From the NCBI GenBank assembly GCA_963677885.1, contig OY782500.1, positions 4,340,001 through 4,404,000 of the forward strand: DNA of 64,000 bases, read 5' to 3'. The stretch's first letter is position 1, and the number at the start of each line of letters is the position of its first letter. This stretch comes from UBA1351 sp963677885 (GTDB lineage: Bacteria > Bacillota > Clostridia > Lachnospirales > Vallitaleaceae). A program made the position numbers and the translations under genes. The notes below the pieces were generated by a model, which did not search any database, was not told where the DNA came from, and worked only from the letters and a program-made list of their open reading frames with translations. This document shows positions 16,611-26,423 of the stretch, in pieces.

Positions 16611-18392
16611 CTACATTTTTTCTGGGACGATAATGCCTAGAATATCAAGACCTAACTCCAAAGTTGCCAGAACATAAGTCAAGAGGGTATACCAGGAGGC
16701 TTTTTGTCCTTGGTCTTCTTCGTTAATGATGTGATGTTTGTGATAGAAGGTAGACATCAGTGTTGCAAGATCATAAACATATTCACAAATCACATTGGGA
16801 GCCCTGTCTCTGGCTGCCATTTGAAGAACGCTTTCAAAACCGTCCAGTTTCAAAAGAATATCTCTTTCAATCTGACTCTTTGGCTCTAGAAGCTGGCCTT
16901 TGGAGAAGCCTGACTCCTCTAATTTTCTAATAATGTTCTTGATACGAACTGTTGAGTAGAGGATGTATGGACCTGTTTTACCTTCAAAAGAAGAAAACTT
17001 ATCCAGGTCAAAAACATAATCTTTCATACGGTAATTGGACAGGTCGGCATACTTGAGTGTTGCAAGTCCAATAATCTTGGATGCTTCATTGATTTCCTCT
17101 TCATCAGGATTAGCGCCACGTTCTTTGGCATTGGCGATAATCTTGTCTTTGGCATTGCCTTCAACCATGTCAATAAGGTCGGAAAGTCTTAAAATACCAC
17201 CTGCACGGGTTTTGAAAGGCTTGCCGTCTTTGCCGTTCATGGTACCAAAGCCAATGTGTTCCAGAGATACTTTGTCGCTGATGATCCCATTGTCTTCAGC
17301 ACATCTGAATACCTGGGTGAAGTGGGTTGCCTGACGGGAATCCACAACATATAGAATATGGCTTGGATCAAAGTCTTTAACCCTTTGGTAAATGGTTGCC
17401 AAATCAGTTGTGCCATAGATAACAGATCCATCAGACTTGTATATAATCATTGGTGGAATTTCTTTTTTGTCTTCAGGACGGGCAACATCAACAACCATGG
17501 CGCCGTCGCTTTCTCTAAGAGAGCCCTTCTGTTTAAGAACCTCGACAGCTGGTTCAATATAGTCGTGGGATGTAGATTCCCCGTACCATAAATCAAAATC
17601 AACGTTGAGACGGTCATAGTTCTTTTTAACATCAACTAAGGATACATTGACAATATGTTTCCATAAAGCCATATAGCCCCTGTTTCCCTGTTGAAGTTCA
17701 TAAGTTGCTTCTTTGGCCTCATTGTAGACTTGTTCATCTTCTTTGGACTTAGCGCTGACTCTTGGGTATATTTCTTCAAGGTCTCCCAAAGTAAAAGGGG
17801 CTTCCTTTGGATATTCACCCATAAATGAGGAATCGAAATAAGGAAGGTCAGGTTGTGTTCTCTTGATTTCAGATATAATCATACCCATTTGAAGACCCCA
17901 GTCACCAAGATGGATATCACCAATCACCTTGTAGCCTAAGAACTTCATGAGGCGTTTGATGGATTCACCGATAATGGCTGTTCTTAAGTGACCGACATGA
18001 AGGGGCTTGGCAATATTTGGCCCGCCGTAATCAATAACAATAGTAGAAGGGTTATCGATTGCTTCAACACCAAGACGGTCATGGTCACCCAGTTCTATGG
18101 CGTTGCGAACTAAACATGCATCGGTTAATGTCATATTAATAAAACCAGGTCTAATGGTTTCAGCAGTCTCAATATAATCTTTGGTTTCTTCAAAAGAAAG
18201 CAGTTTTGCTACCACGTCATCACTTATCATGAAGGGGGCTTTCTTGTATTCTTTAGCAGCTGGCATAGCTCCATTACATTGAAATTGGCATAAATCAGGT
18301 CGACCTGATACAACAACTTCTCCATATTTAGGGTCATAACCGGCTTCTTCAAAAGCTTTTTGTAAAAGCTCTGTCAATTTTTTCGTTAACAT
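16611..18392 (-). CDS. argS: arginyl-tRNA synthetase
   Basis: A 593-residue class I aminoacyl-tRNA synthetase. The N-terminal Add1 domain covers about 1-110. The class I HIGH motif is HVGH within AKPLHVGHLRTA near residue 137. The ArgRS-specific degenerate KMSKS region is GKDGKPFKTRAGG near residue 370, and the anticodon-binding helical domain (about 460-593) includes TGPYILYSTVRIKNI. The protein ends in EKM, close to the usual ArgRS end. AAGGAGT precedes the ATG on this strand. It charges tRNA-Arg and stands as a single gene. Confidence 0.95.
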   Translation of the reverse strand: MLTKKLTELLQKAFEEAGYDPKYGEVVVSGRPDLCQFQCNGAMPAAKEYKKAPFMISDDVVAKLLSFEETKDYIETAETIRPGFINMTLTDACLVRNAIELGDHDRLGVEAIDNPSTIVIDYGGPNIAKPLHVGHLRTAIIGESIKRLMKFLGYKVIGDIHLGDWGLQMGMIISEIKRTQPDLPYFDSSFMGEYPKEAPFTLGDLEEIYPRVSAKSKEDEQVYNEAKEATYELQQGNRGYMALWKHIVNVSLVDVKKNYDRLNVDFDLWYGESTSHDYIEPAVEVLKQKGSLRESDGAMVVDVARPEDKKEIPPMIIYKSDGSVIYGTTDLATIYQRVKDFDPSHILYVVDSRQATHFTQVFRCAEDNGIISDKVSLEHIGFGTMNGKDGKPFKTRAGGILRLSDLIDMVEGNAKDKIIANAKERGANPDEEEINEASKIIGLATLKYADLSNYRMKDYVFDLDKFSSFEGKTGPYILYSTVRIKNIIRKLEESGFSKGQLLEPKSQIERDILLKLDGFESVLQMAARDRAPNVICEYVYDLATLMSTFYHKHHIINEEDQGQKASWYTLLTYVLATLELGLDILGIIVPEKM

Positions 18393-18490
18393 AAATCGAC
18401 TCCTTTTCAGTGTTTACATTCACTACATTATAATACATGTTGCATAAAAATACAATCCAAGGGATATAAGACCATAAAATATAAAAACTA

Positions 18491-20125
18491 TTAATAGGAA
18501 ATCTGATTTTTACCGTTTGCCTTGGCCCGGTAGAGCTGAAAGTCTGCCCGGTCAATAAGCTCTTTAAGGGGTCTGTCTTCCAAGACATCATATAGACCTA
18601 TGGATAGGGATATTCGAATTTTGGTTTCCTGAACCTGTATCCAGGTTGTCTGAGACTTATGGAGTATTTTGCGACAGACTTCAATGCCTTCATTTAGGCT
18701 GGTATTATACATGATAATAATAAATTCATCCCCGCCGTACCTGATAACATCATCACCTGGCCGTGTATATTCATTAATAAAGCGGCAGAGTTCATGAATG
18801 GCAATGTCTCCGGTCATATGACCATGGGTATCATTAATGGACTTAAAGTCATCTAAATCTATGATACAGATGACAGATCCAATCAGGTCCTGACTGTTTT
18901 TGGCCAGCAGATAACGCTGGTTCCAGACTCCGGTCATAGGATCAGTTACCGAATCGATGAGTGCCTGGTTTCGCTGCTTTTTCTCTTCGGTAATAGCCAT
19001 TTCCTGTTCTTGAAAAGCCTCATAAGTCATGAGGAGGGGCATAATCCCAAGAAGGGAGATATAGACGATTGGTGAGTTGAGCTTAGAATGCCCACCAATC
19101 ATATCAATATAAATAACAAGACCTGCGTACGTAAAGAGTATGGAGAAGCCGCTGAGAAATACCAGGGTTCTTCTTTTTCTGACATGATAAAGGGCGAGTC
19201 CAATCCAGGTCACAACATGACAGAGGGCAAGAATATAACCATATGTGTATAAAGGTTTAAAAACTTGCATAGTTGATGACAAGAGGGCAATGAGCACATA
19301 AAATGCCAGTTGAAGATGGGATAACCATTTTAAACGTGGCAGTTTGTAATATTCAGATAAGGCATAGGTATAAAAGGCAATACCAAAATACAGACCGCCC
19401 ATGGTCATTTTCTTATATAGTAAATAATTAATGGGTAAATAATCGATGGTCAGATAATCATAGCAATAGATGGCTATAAAAAAGCTGCTAAAAGCTGTCA
19501 GTAAAAAGATGTTTCTCCTTTCATAAGAGCTAAGGTATAGGAGTATGACCACTAATATGGAAAAAATAAGGAATCCCAAAGCAAAAGTAATCCCTCTTGA
19601 CCCAAAAAAGGTTAAGACGTTATTCATTTTATTGCTAATACTTTCATTGGTCATATACATTGGGAAGGCAGAAAGACCGGTTCGGTAAACCGCATATGTT
19701 TCAAGACTTAAGGTATTATCTTCTACAACCAATTCACTTGGAATTGTGATTTTGGTATAACCGTTCCAAAGATTGGAGTTTCCATTTTTTAGGTCGCCCC
19801 GTTGGCCAAGAACATGACCATTAAAACTAAGTCGAAATCCATTATCAGCCAGCTTATAGATAAAGAGTTCAAAAAGATCTTCTTCATCACCAATTGCATC
19901 GAAGGATGACTTGGGAATTTGTGTTTCGTAAAGGTAGTTCCTTTCACCTTCTACAGTAGGAGATGAATCAAGATCTGGGCTAAAGTCGCTTGGTTGAATT
20001 AAAAAGGAATTGGTGTCATCCAGAAAAGAAAAGTTGGACGAGGAATACGCAAAAAAAAGACTTATTCCAACAATAAGTAGATAGGTCGCTAAAATTGTAA
20101 TATTGGAAATGAGTCGACGGTTCAT
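18491..20125 (-). CDS. membrane-bound diguanylate cyclase (7TM-DISM-like sensor plus GGDEF)
   Basis: A 544-residue protein. One N-terminal helix, an extracytoplasmic domain (about 30-170) of the kind found with 7TM-DISM receptors, seven membrane helices (about 175-370), a short coil and a GGDEF domain (about 385-544). The active-site motif GGDEF is intact (RYGGDEFIIIMY), and RPGD five residues before it is a complete inhibitory I-site. It should therefore make c-di-GMP from two GTP, with product inhibition, in response to an unknown external ligand. AGGTGAT precedes the ATG. It is divergent from the small Cys-rich gene at 20.2 kb. Confidence 0.9.
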   Translation of the reverse strand: MNRRLISNITILATYLLIVGISLFFAYSSSNFSFLDDTNSFLIQPSDFSPDLDSSPTVEGERNYLYETQIPKSSFDAIGDEEDLFELFIYKLADNGFRLSFNGHVLGQRGDLKNGNSNLWNGYTKITIPSELVVEDNTLSLETYAVYRTGLSAFPMYMTNESISNKMNNVLTFFGSRGITFALGFLIFSILVVILLYLSSYERRNIFLLTAFSSFFIAIYCYDYLTIDYLPINYLLYKKMTMGGLYFGIAFYTYALSEYYKLPRLKWLSHLQLAFYVLIALLSSTMQVFKPLYTYGYILALCHVVTWIGLALYHVRKRRTLVFLSGFSILFTYAGLVIYIDMIGGHSKLNSPIVYISLLGIMPLLMTYEAFQEQEMAITEEKKQRNQALIDSVTDPMTGVWNQRYLLAKNSQDLIGSVICIIDLDDFKSINDTHGHMTGDIAIHELCRFINEYTRPGDDVIRYGGDEFIIIMYNTSLNEGIEVCRKILHKSQTTWIQVQETKIRISLSIGLYDVLEDRPLKELIDRADFQLYRAKANGKNQISY

Positions 20126-20248
20126 GGTATCACCTAGCCTTTCGACCTATATTATAGTACATTTTCAAGGTTAGTGTCTATGAAAAAAGCTTTAACTTGG
20201 CAAAAAGTTTGATATAATAAGAATGGATTTAAATGGAAGGTGATATAT

Positions 20249-20416
20249 ATGGAAAATAGAGTTAAGACATGTGTCGGCTGTAAATATTACTTTGTGACAT
20301 GGGATACCAAGGCGCCAAAGGGGTGTAAGTATTTTGGCTTTAAGTCATTAAAGATGCCCTGTCAGGTTGTACGGGAATCGTCTGGTAATGAATGTGCTTT
20401 TTATGAAAAGAAATAA
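20249..20416 (+). CDS. small Cys-rich protein, 55 residues
   Basis: A short gene with a strong AAGGTGAT site ahead of the ATG. The product has five Cys (residues 8, 11, 26, 38, 49), with a CVGC pair near the start, and is basic overall. The spacing CxxC ... C ... C suggests a small zinc-binding or structural fold. Similar small clostridial proteins exist and have sometimes been mislabelled uracil-DNA glycosylase; no enzymatic function can be inferred. It precedes the ECF-like membrane protein by 80 nt. Confidence 0.7.
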   Translation: MENRVKTCVGCKYYFVTWDTKAPKGCKYFGFKSLKMPCQVVRESSGNECAFYEKK

Positions 20417-20496
20417 GAAGTGCTTTATGAATAAGTATAGACTGTATAAATACATGGTTTATACAATGACATCAAGAGTAAAGAGAGGAAATGAAA

Positions 20497-21012
20497 ATGA
20501 ACGTTAAAAAGTTAGTACAAACAGGTATTATGATTGCTCTAGCCCTGGTTTTTCAAATCGGGTTTGCATCTTTTGCCCAACCTGCAGTTGGACCTCTGGT
20601 CAATATGGTCTTGTTTATCACAACGATTGTGGTAGGACCAATAGCCGCCATATGTGTCGGTCTCATAACGCCCCTGGCTGCCTTCCTGTTGGGCATTATG
20701 AAACTTCTTCCCTTAGTACCCATTATTATGATAGGGAATGCTTTGCTGGTTGTCGTCTTCTATTATACAAGCAAGGCGTTTAAATACGGAGAATATATTG
20801 GTCTTGGTCTTGCCGCTTTATTTAAGTTTCTCTTCCTTCTAACGGCAGTAAACCATTTGTTGCCCTTGTTCTTATCCAAGGTGCCTGCACCTATCATAGC
20901 AGCCTTTGGCTTCAATCAATTTGTGACTGCCTTAATCGGTGGAGGCTTGGCCTTAGTGATCGTAAGATCCCTGAAGATGGCCGGTATTGGAAGAAAATCC
21001 TTGAATCGCTAG
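20497..21012 (+). CDS. ECF transporter S-component-like membrane protein
   Basis: A 171-residue hydrophobic protein with about five helices, starting with the LVQTGIMIALALVFQ pattern common in substrate-capture (S) components of ECF vitamin transporters. No ATPase or EcfT gene is nearby, so it would share the group II energising module encoded elsewhere. The substrate cannot be told. The ATG at 20497 is 8 nt after AGAGG; the ATG at 20491 is too close to that site. A bidirectional terminator follows. Confidence 0.65.
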   Translation: MNVKKLVQTGIMIALALVFQIGFASFAQPAVGPLVNMVLFITTIVVGPIAAICVGLITPLAAFLLGIMKLLPLVPIIMIGNALLVVVFYYTSKAFKYGEYIGLGLAALFKFLFLLTAVNHLLPLFLSKVPAPIIAAFGFNQFVTALIGGGLALVIVRSLKMAGIGRKSLNR

Positions 21013-21054
21013 ATTTGGTTTAGATGAATACAGGAAGCATATAAGACACAAAAT

Positions 21055-21091
21055 AACCCCATGTAGAGACAAATGTCTATACATGGGGTTT
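21055..21091. terminator. bidirectional terminator between the ECF-like gene and the PBP gene
   Basis: AACCCCATGTA (21055-21065) pairs perfectly with TACATGGGGTT (21080-21090), with inner AGAC/GTCT pairing. T-rich tail on both strands serves the two convergent genes. Confidence 0.8.
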
Positions 21092-21120
21092 CTTTACGTA
21101 TGGTGATCATTCGATTTATC

Positions 21121-23838
21121 TTAGTTGCCGTCAGAGTTAGATTCAGAACCTCCGGTGTTTCCTGTCTCACTACCGGTAGAACCATTATCCTGATTACCAC
21201 CTTCTGAAGGTAGTGTATTTGAATCGCTTGGAGTGGTTTCTCCTTCTGGAACTACAATTGGATTACCAAATTCGTCAACTTGAGGCTGCTGAGGCTGAAC
21301 GGTATCAGGGCCATGAACGTTACAGTATTCACCAATCATTGAGAAAGGAATCGTATACTGATAATCAGCAATGGTGTCGAGAATTCCTTCATCGCCTTCA
21401 GCAACGATAATGGGTTCTGGTCTTCTGAGCATAACCACTGTCTCATGAGATTCATCTGGACAGTATTCGTTGACAAACAAGCCACTGTCCTTACAGATAA
21501 GTACTTCCTCATGAACGTTACAGGATTCAGTTGGAACTGTGCCGACTGCAAAAAGCTCAGTACGTGTTGCAGATTCACCTCGTGGATCATGAGTACATGC
21601 TTCTGTAGCCAGTAGTCCTGATTCCGTACATATGGTAGCCGATGTGATTCCCTCAGGTCTTTCAAAGTCTTTATAAGGAAGGTCGACATGGGCAGCTTCC
21701 ATAGCATCTCGCCAAATCCATTTATGATAGTTCTTTACATAAGCCATTTCCTGTGGCTCATCATAACCCATCCATACTGCTGCAACATAGTAGGGGGTGT
21801 AACCGGCAAACCAAAGGTCCTTGGTTGAGTTGGTCGTACCGGTTTTACCGGCTTGGGCCATGTCAACTTCTTTAAACTTGGTCGCTGTACCGGTACCGGC
21901 TACAACAGTTTCAACCATAGCATCAGTTAAGAGATAGGCTGTCGTTTCTTTCATAACTGCCCTGGTAACAGGTTCCTTATTAAGAAGAATATTGCCATCA
22001 TGGTCAAGAACCCTTGTATACAGAATAGGTTCTGTATAAACACCCTTGTTGGCGATAGCACCATAAGCTGCTGTCAGTTCTATTGGAGATACCCCTTTGG
22101 TCAAACCACCAAGTGGTAATGAAAGGGTAATATCTGTAAATTTATTGGCTCCGATTTTAATCTCATCGTAAACGGTTGTAAAACCGAGATCCATCAAATA
22201 GTCATAGGAAAGTTCCGGTCCGATATCGAAAACGGTTTTAACGGCCAGTATGTTCATTGACCAAACAATACCTTCCCTGACAGTGGATAAACCACGGTAA
22301 CCCTTATACCAGTTTCCAGGACTGAAGTTGCCGGAAGGCTGGACGATTTCAAGAGGTACATCATCAATACCTGTTGCCAGGGTATAGCCTCTGGCATCGA
22401 TGGCTGGAAGATAGGCTGCCAAGATCTTAAAGGTAGAACCTGGTTGACGAAGGGCTTCATAAGCTCTGTTAAGAACCTGGTTTCCGGATTTTTCACCACG
22501 ACCTCCAGCCATAGCCTTAACATAGCCGTTATGATAATCCATAATGACCATAGCTGCCTGGGGTTGAGGGATGAAAACGGAATTTTCGAAGGCAATACCT
22601 TGGTCGATCATATCATCGGTAATCCCTAGTTCGGCTTTTTTCTCAGCAATAAAGGCATCAGCAAGTTCCTGGGTATCAAAGAGTTCCTCATGATAGAAGT
22701 TCTCCATAATATCTCCGTTTGGATAGCTTAAGCTGTATTTAACCTTCATAGCAAAATCTTCGTTAACCGGTGGGAAATTCTCTTCATTGGTGAAAATCTC
22801 ATCCATAGAAGCCTGAATATCCAAATCCTGAGTGATATAGATACTAAGTCCTCCACGGTAGATAAGGTTAAAGGCCTGACCTTCGGTTAAACCTTTTTGG
22901 ATGACTAAGTCTTCAACAACCTCAGAGATAGTCTCATCAACAAAATAGGAATAATCTGAAGATTTTTCTACGGTCTGGTGATTGATCTGGATTTGACTGT
23001 AAACATCAATGGCCTTAGCTTCTTCATACTCATCTTCTGTTATATAACCCTGTTCCAGAAGTTTGCTTAGGATACGAAGGGCTCTTTCCCTGTTGTTTTC
23101 AGGGTTTGTTACCGGGTCGAATTTACCGGGTTTGTTGGTGATAGAAGCAAGAACAGCAGCTTCTGCCAGGTTAATATCCCAGACATCTTTATTAAAATAT
23201 AATCGGGATGCTGTCTGAACACCGTTGGTACCGCGGCCGCTGGCAGCTGTGTTCATATAGAGTTCCAGAATATCTTCTTTGGATTGGTATTTTTCCAATT
23301 GAATGGCCAAATACATTTCCTGAAGTTTTCTTTCGATGGTAACATCTGTTGTCAAAACGTTGTTTTTGATGATCTGTTGGGTAATGGTGCTGGCACCCTC
23401 TGAAAAGGACATGCTCTGAATGTTGACAAAGATGGCACGGATAAAACCTTCCAGGTCGACTCCGTTGTGTTCAAAGAAACGCTCATCTTCAATGGCAACA
23501 TAGGCATAACCAAGATAATCAGGGATCTGATCATACTCAACATATACACGGTTGGCGTCTGCCCCATGCAGTTCTTCAATCTTGTTTCCATTTAAATCAT
23601 ATATGAAGGTTGTATAGCCTTCAGGAACAATTTCCTCCAAGAGATGGTCGATACTTGGTGATGCATCGATAAATGCATTCAGTGTACCAAATCCGGCGGC
23701 AACGCCCATGACTCCAACCAGTACAATGGCAAAAACAAGAACCTTTAAAAAGGTCGAGCTTACAAAGTGTGCAACCTTTGTGGACGTAGAGTCAATACGT
23801 TCAAGCTTCTTCCTTCTGGCGAATTTTCCAAAATTCAT
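21121..23838 (-). CDS. class A penicillin-binding protein (PBP1A type)
   Basis: A 905-residue bifunctional peptidoglycan synthase. A short basic cytoplasmic tail and one membrane helix (about 32-54) are followed by the GT51 glycosyltransferase domain (about 75-250, motif EDERFFEHNG with the catalytic Glu) and the transpeptidase domain (about 430-700): GSTFK gives the catalytic Ser, and KTGTT the KTG box. After it come Cys-containing segments and a low-complexity Ser/Gly/Asn/Glu tail of about 60 residues that probably threads the wall. AAGGAGGA precedes the ATG on this strand. Monocistronic. Confidence 0.93.
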   Translation of the reverse strand: MNFGKFARRKKLERIDSTSTKVAHFVSSTFLKVLVFAIVLVGVMGVAAGFGTLNAFIDASPSIDHLLEEIVPEGYTTFIYDLNGNKIEELHGADANRVYVEYDQIPDYLGYAYVAIEDERFFEHNGVDLEGFIRAIFVNIQSMSFSEGASTITQQIIKNNVLTTDVTIERKLQEMYLAIQLEKYQSKEDILELYMNTAASGRGTNGVQTASRLYFNKDVWDINLAEAAVLASITNKPGKFDPVTNPENNRERALRILSKLLEQGYITEDEYEEAKAIDVYSQIQINHQTVEKSSDYSYFVDETISEVVEDLVIQKGLTEGQAFNLIYRGGLSIYITQDLDIQASMDEIFTNEENFPPVNEDFAMKVKYSLSYPNGDIMENFYHEELFDTQELADAFIAEKKAELGITDDMIDQGIAFENSVFIPQPQAAMVIMDYHNGYVKAMAGGRGEKSGNQVLNRAYEALRQPGSTFKILAAYLPAIDARGYTLATGIDDVPLEIVQPSGNFSPGNWYKGYRGLSTVREGIVWSMNILAVKTVFDIGPELSYDYLMDLGFTTVYDEIKIGANKFTDITLSLPLGGLTKGVSPIELTAAYGAIANKGVYTEPILYTRVLDHDGNILLNKEPVTRAVMKETTAYLLTDAMVETVVAGTGTATKFKEVDMAQAGKTGTTNSTKDLWFAGYTPYYVAAVWMGYDEPQEMAYVKNYHKWIWRDAMEAAHVDLPYKDFERPEGITSATICTESGLLATEACTHDPRGESATRTELFAVGTVPTESCNVHEEVLICKDSGLFVNEYCPDESHETVVMLRRPEPIIVAEGDEGILDTIADYQYTIPFSMIGEYCNVHGPDTVQPQQPQVDEFGNPIVVPEGETTPSDSNTLPSEGGNQDNGSTGSETGNTGGSESNSDGN

Positions 23839-24020
23839 GATGAATCCTCCTTTTTAAGTCCACACCATTATAACAAAAAATGTGTGGCAAAGAAAGAAGT
23901 TTCAAGGCCTAAAGGGAAATTTTAAGAAGTTTGTACTGTTTCTGTTTGGGTTTATTTGGTATACTAGTGGCGTAATAGGCTATTTAGTTCAAATTAGGGT
24001 ATCAAGGTCATCTATGAGAC

Positions 24021-24049
24021 TTGATTTCTGTCTTGAATTAAGGTATACT
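24021..24049 (+). promoter_or_regulatory. promoter of dapF
   Basis: TTGATT (24021-24026), a 17-nt spacer and TATACT (24044-24049). ATCAAG/CTTGAT repeats flank the -35 region (24001-24025) and may be an operator. Confidence 0.6.
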
Positions 24050-24104
24050 CTGTAGTGTTATTAAATAGAACCACTACTATCATGAAAGTTTAAGAGGTGG
24101 AATA

Positions 24105-24938
24105 ATGAATTTTACTAAAATGCATGGAATCGGTAATGACTATATCTATATTAATGGGTTTTCAGAAGATGTGAAAAATCCAGAGGTATTAGCTGTTGCC
24201 ATGAGTGATAGACATACAGGTATTGGCGGTGATGGTATTGTCCTCATCCTTCCTTCCAAAATTGCTGACTTTAGAATGCGTATGTTTAATGCAGACGGAT
24301 CTGAAGCTGAAATGTGCGGTAACGCCATTCGATGCGTTGGTAAATATGTCTATGATAAGCACCTGACTGATAAAAAAGTTCTGACAATTGAAACATTGGC
24401 AGGTATTAAAGTTCTTGATATGATGGTAGAAGGTGATGTAGTACAGATGGTAACGGTGGATATGGGTGAGCCGATTCTAAAACCTGAATTAATCCCTGTA
24501 GTTGCAGAAGAAGAACCAGTGCTTAAACTTAATATTCAGGCTGTCGACAAAACTTTTGATTTTACCTGCGTCAGCATGGGGAACCCACATGCCATTACCT
24601 TTGTTGAGAATACTGCAGATTTTAAAGTAGAAAAATATGGAAAGGTCATTGAGGTTCATCCACTTTTCCCTAAGAAAATTAATGTTGAATTTGCTCACGT
24701 TATTAATAAGGAAGAAATTGATATGAGAGTATGGGAAAGAGGCTCTGGAGAAACCATGGCCTGCGGTACCGGAGCTTGTGCAACCTTGGTTGCATGTGCC
24801 CTTAATGGAGTGACAGGCAGAGAGGCGACTATTCACCTTCTGGGTGGTGACCTTCACGTTCGTTGGGATGAGGAAACAAACCACGTATTTATGACCGGTC
24901 CGGCTACGGTTGTTTTTAAAGGAGTATGGCTTCAATAA
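24105..24938 (+). CDS. dapF: diaminopimelate epimerase
   Basis: A 277-residue enzyme converting LL-diaminopimelate to the meso form used in peptidoglycan and lysine synthesis. The two pseudo-symmetric halves each carry a catalytic Cys, in EMCGNAIRCVG near residue 70 and in MACGTGACATL near residue 222. The N-terminal KMHGIGNDYIYI is the family start. AGAGGTGG precedes the ATG. It lies directly upstream of dapL, which makes its substrate. Confidence 0.95.
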   Translation: MNFTKMHGIGNDYIYINGFSEDVKNPEVLAVAMSDRHTGIGGDGIVLILPSKIADFRMRMFNADGSEAEMCGNAIRCVGKYVYDKHLTDKKVLTIETLAGIKVLDMMVEGDVVQMVTVDMGEPILKPELIPVVAEEEPVLKLNIQAVDKTFDFTCVSMGNPHAITFVENTADFKVEKYGKVIEVHPLFPKKINVEFAHVINKEEIDMRVWERGSGETMACGTGACATLVACALNGVTGREATIHLLGGDLHVRWDEETNHVFMTGPATVVFKGVWLQ

Positions 24939-24954
24939 TTAAAGCCATCTTTTT
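24926..24954 (+). terminator. weak terminator overlapping the dapF stop codon
   Basis: ATGGCTT (24926-24932) pairs with AAGCCAT (24942-24948), followed by CTTTTT. It could reduce read-through into dapL. Confidence 0.45.
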
Positions 24955-25014
24955 AGCCAAACAATCATAATATATAATGAATGATTCTATAAGTTGATCT
25001 ATAAGGAGGAAACA

Positions 25015-26253
25015 ATGGCAGAAAGTTATATTCAGAATTTATTTGCTGAGCGTATCGGAGGCGATAAATTCGGGAAGAGTAATGTAATCTACAAATTCGA
25101 GAAAATCAAGAGAGCCAAACGCGCAGCAATGGCGGCACATCCTGATATGACTATTATCGATATGGGTGTTGGCGAACCGGATGCTATGGCAGATACCGGT
25201 GTTATCGAAACTTTATGTTCAGAAAGCTATAAGTGGGAAAACCGTGATTATGCGGATAACGGTATTGCAGAATTTAAGGTGGCAGCAGCCAAGTACCTTG
25301 AAGATGTTTATGGTGTTAAGAAAATCAATCCTGAAGATGAAATCAATCACTCTATCGGAAGCAAGCCTGCTCTTGCTATGATGGCCCAGGCTTTCATCAA
25401 CCCAGGTGATGTAACCCTCATGACCGTTCCGGGTTATCCAATTATGGGAACCATGACCAAATGGTTAGGTGGCGAGGTCTATAACATGCCTCTTCTTGAA
25501 GAAAACAAGTTTTTACCTGACTTGGACGCAATTCCTAAAGATGTTGTTAAGAAAGCCAAGTTATTGTACTTGAACTATCCGAACAATCCAACTGGAGCGA
25601 CTGCTACTAAGGCCTTCTTCAAGAAAGCCATTAAGTTTGCTAAAGAAAACAACCTGATTGTTGTTCATGATGCAGCTTATGCAGCCTTAACTTTTGACGG
25701 TGTAAAGCCACTTAGTTTCTTGAGTGTACCGGGAGCCAAGCAGGTAGGCGTTGAAATCCATTCCTTGTCAAAAGCCTTTAATATGACCGGCTGGAGAATG
25801 GCTTTTGTTGCAGGTAATCAGAAAGTAGTTGCTGCTTTTGCTTCTGTTAAGGATAATAATGATTCCGGTCAGTTCAAGGCCATTCAAAAGGCCTGTATTT
25901 ATGCACTAGAGCATCCAGAGATTACTGAAGCTACTTCGGCTAAGTATTCCAGAAGACATGATATGCTGGTTGGTGTCTTGGAATCTGTAGGATTTAAAGT
26001 AACAAAACCAAAGGGTTCCTTCTATTTATATGTAGCCATTCCAAAAGGCGTAAAAGGTGGTCCTAAGTTCAAGAGCGCAGAAGACTTCTCCCAGTACCTG
26101 ATCAAGGAAAAATTGATTTCTACAGTGCCATGGGATGATGCAGGTGCATTTGTCAGGTTCTCAGTAACCTTCCTTGCAGCCAATGACTATGAAGAAGGCA
26201 ATGTGATGCATGAGATCTATGAACGCCTTTCAGATGTGGAATTTATATTCTAA
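25015..26253 (+). CDS. dapL: LL-diaminopimelate aminotransferase
   Basis: A 412-residue fold type I PLP aminotransferase. It makes LL-diaminopimelate from tetrahydrodipicolinate and glutamate in one step, bypassing the acyl routes. The start region (RIGGDKFGKSNVIYKFEKI, then MGVGEPD) and the PLP-lysine motif SLSKAFNMTGWR (Lys253) fit the DapL group. NYPNNPTGA near residue 185 contacts the cofactor. The ATG at 25015 follows AAGGAGG; an upstream in-frame start at 24994 lacks a binding site. Adjacency to dapF strengthens the call over a generic aminotransferase. Confidence 0.88.
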   Translation: MAESYIQNLFAERIGGDKFGKSNVIYKFEKIKRAKRAAMAAHPDMTIIDMGVGEPDAMADTGVIETLCSESYKWENRDYADNGIAEFKVAAAKYLEDVYGVKKINPEDEINHSIGSKPALAMMAQAFINPGDVTLMTVPGYPIMGTMTKWLGGEVYNMPLLEENKFLPDLDAIPKDVVKKAKLLYLNYPNNPTGATATKAFFKKAIKFAKENNLIVVHDAAYAALTFDGVKPLSFLSVPGAKQVGVEIHSLSKAFNMTGWRMAFVAGNQKVVAAFASVKDNNDSGQFKAIQKACIYALEHPEITEATSAKYSRRHDMLVGVLESVGFKVTKPKGSFYLYVAIPKGVKGGPKFKSAEDFSQYLIKEKLISTVPWDDAGAFVRFSVTFLAANDYEEGNVMHEIYERLSDVEFIF

Positions 26254-26303
26254 GTAAGACATTTCGTGTGGATTCTCTTTAGGATCAAGTCATGAGAGTA
26301 TGC

Positions 26304-26332
26304 TTGAAATATATTGAATATTTATATATAAT
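26304..26332 (+). promoter_or_regulatory. promoter of glnA
   Basis: TTGAAA (26304-26309), a 17-nt spacer and TATAAT (26327-26332). Transcription would start near 26338, leaving a short leader made almost wholly of the attenuator. Confidence 0.65.
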
Positions 26333-26398
26333 ATCGTATATTGAAACAAAGGCGTTTCATGGTGAGTCGGACTCGCCATGTTACGCCTGTTTTTATTT
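26326..26398 (+). promoter_or_regulatory. ANTAR-type antitermination leader of glnA
   Basis: Hairpin 26343-26358 has a 5-bp stem (GAAAC/GTTTC) and the hexaloop AAAGGC, with A at position 1 and G at position 4 as ANTAR proteins require. It shares bases with the terminator 26350-26388 (AGGCGT with ACGCCT, CATGG with CCATG, GAGT with ACTC), which is followed by GTTTTTATTT. The two folds exclude each other. An AT-rich stem with hexaloop ATATCG (26326-26341) could serve as the first hairpin but overlaps the predicted -10. The ANTAR gene lies directly after glnA. Confidence 0.75.
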
Positions 26399-26423
26399 AA
26401 AAGAATAGCGGAGGTTTCTATCT

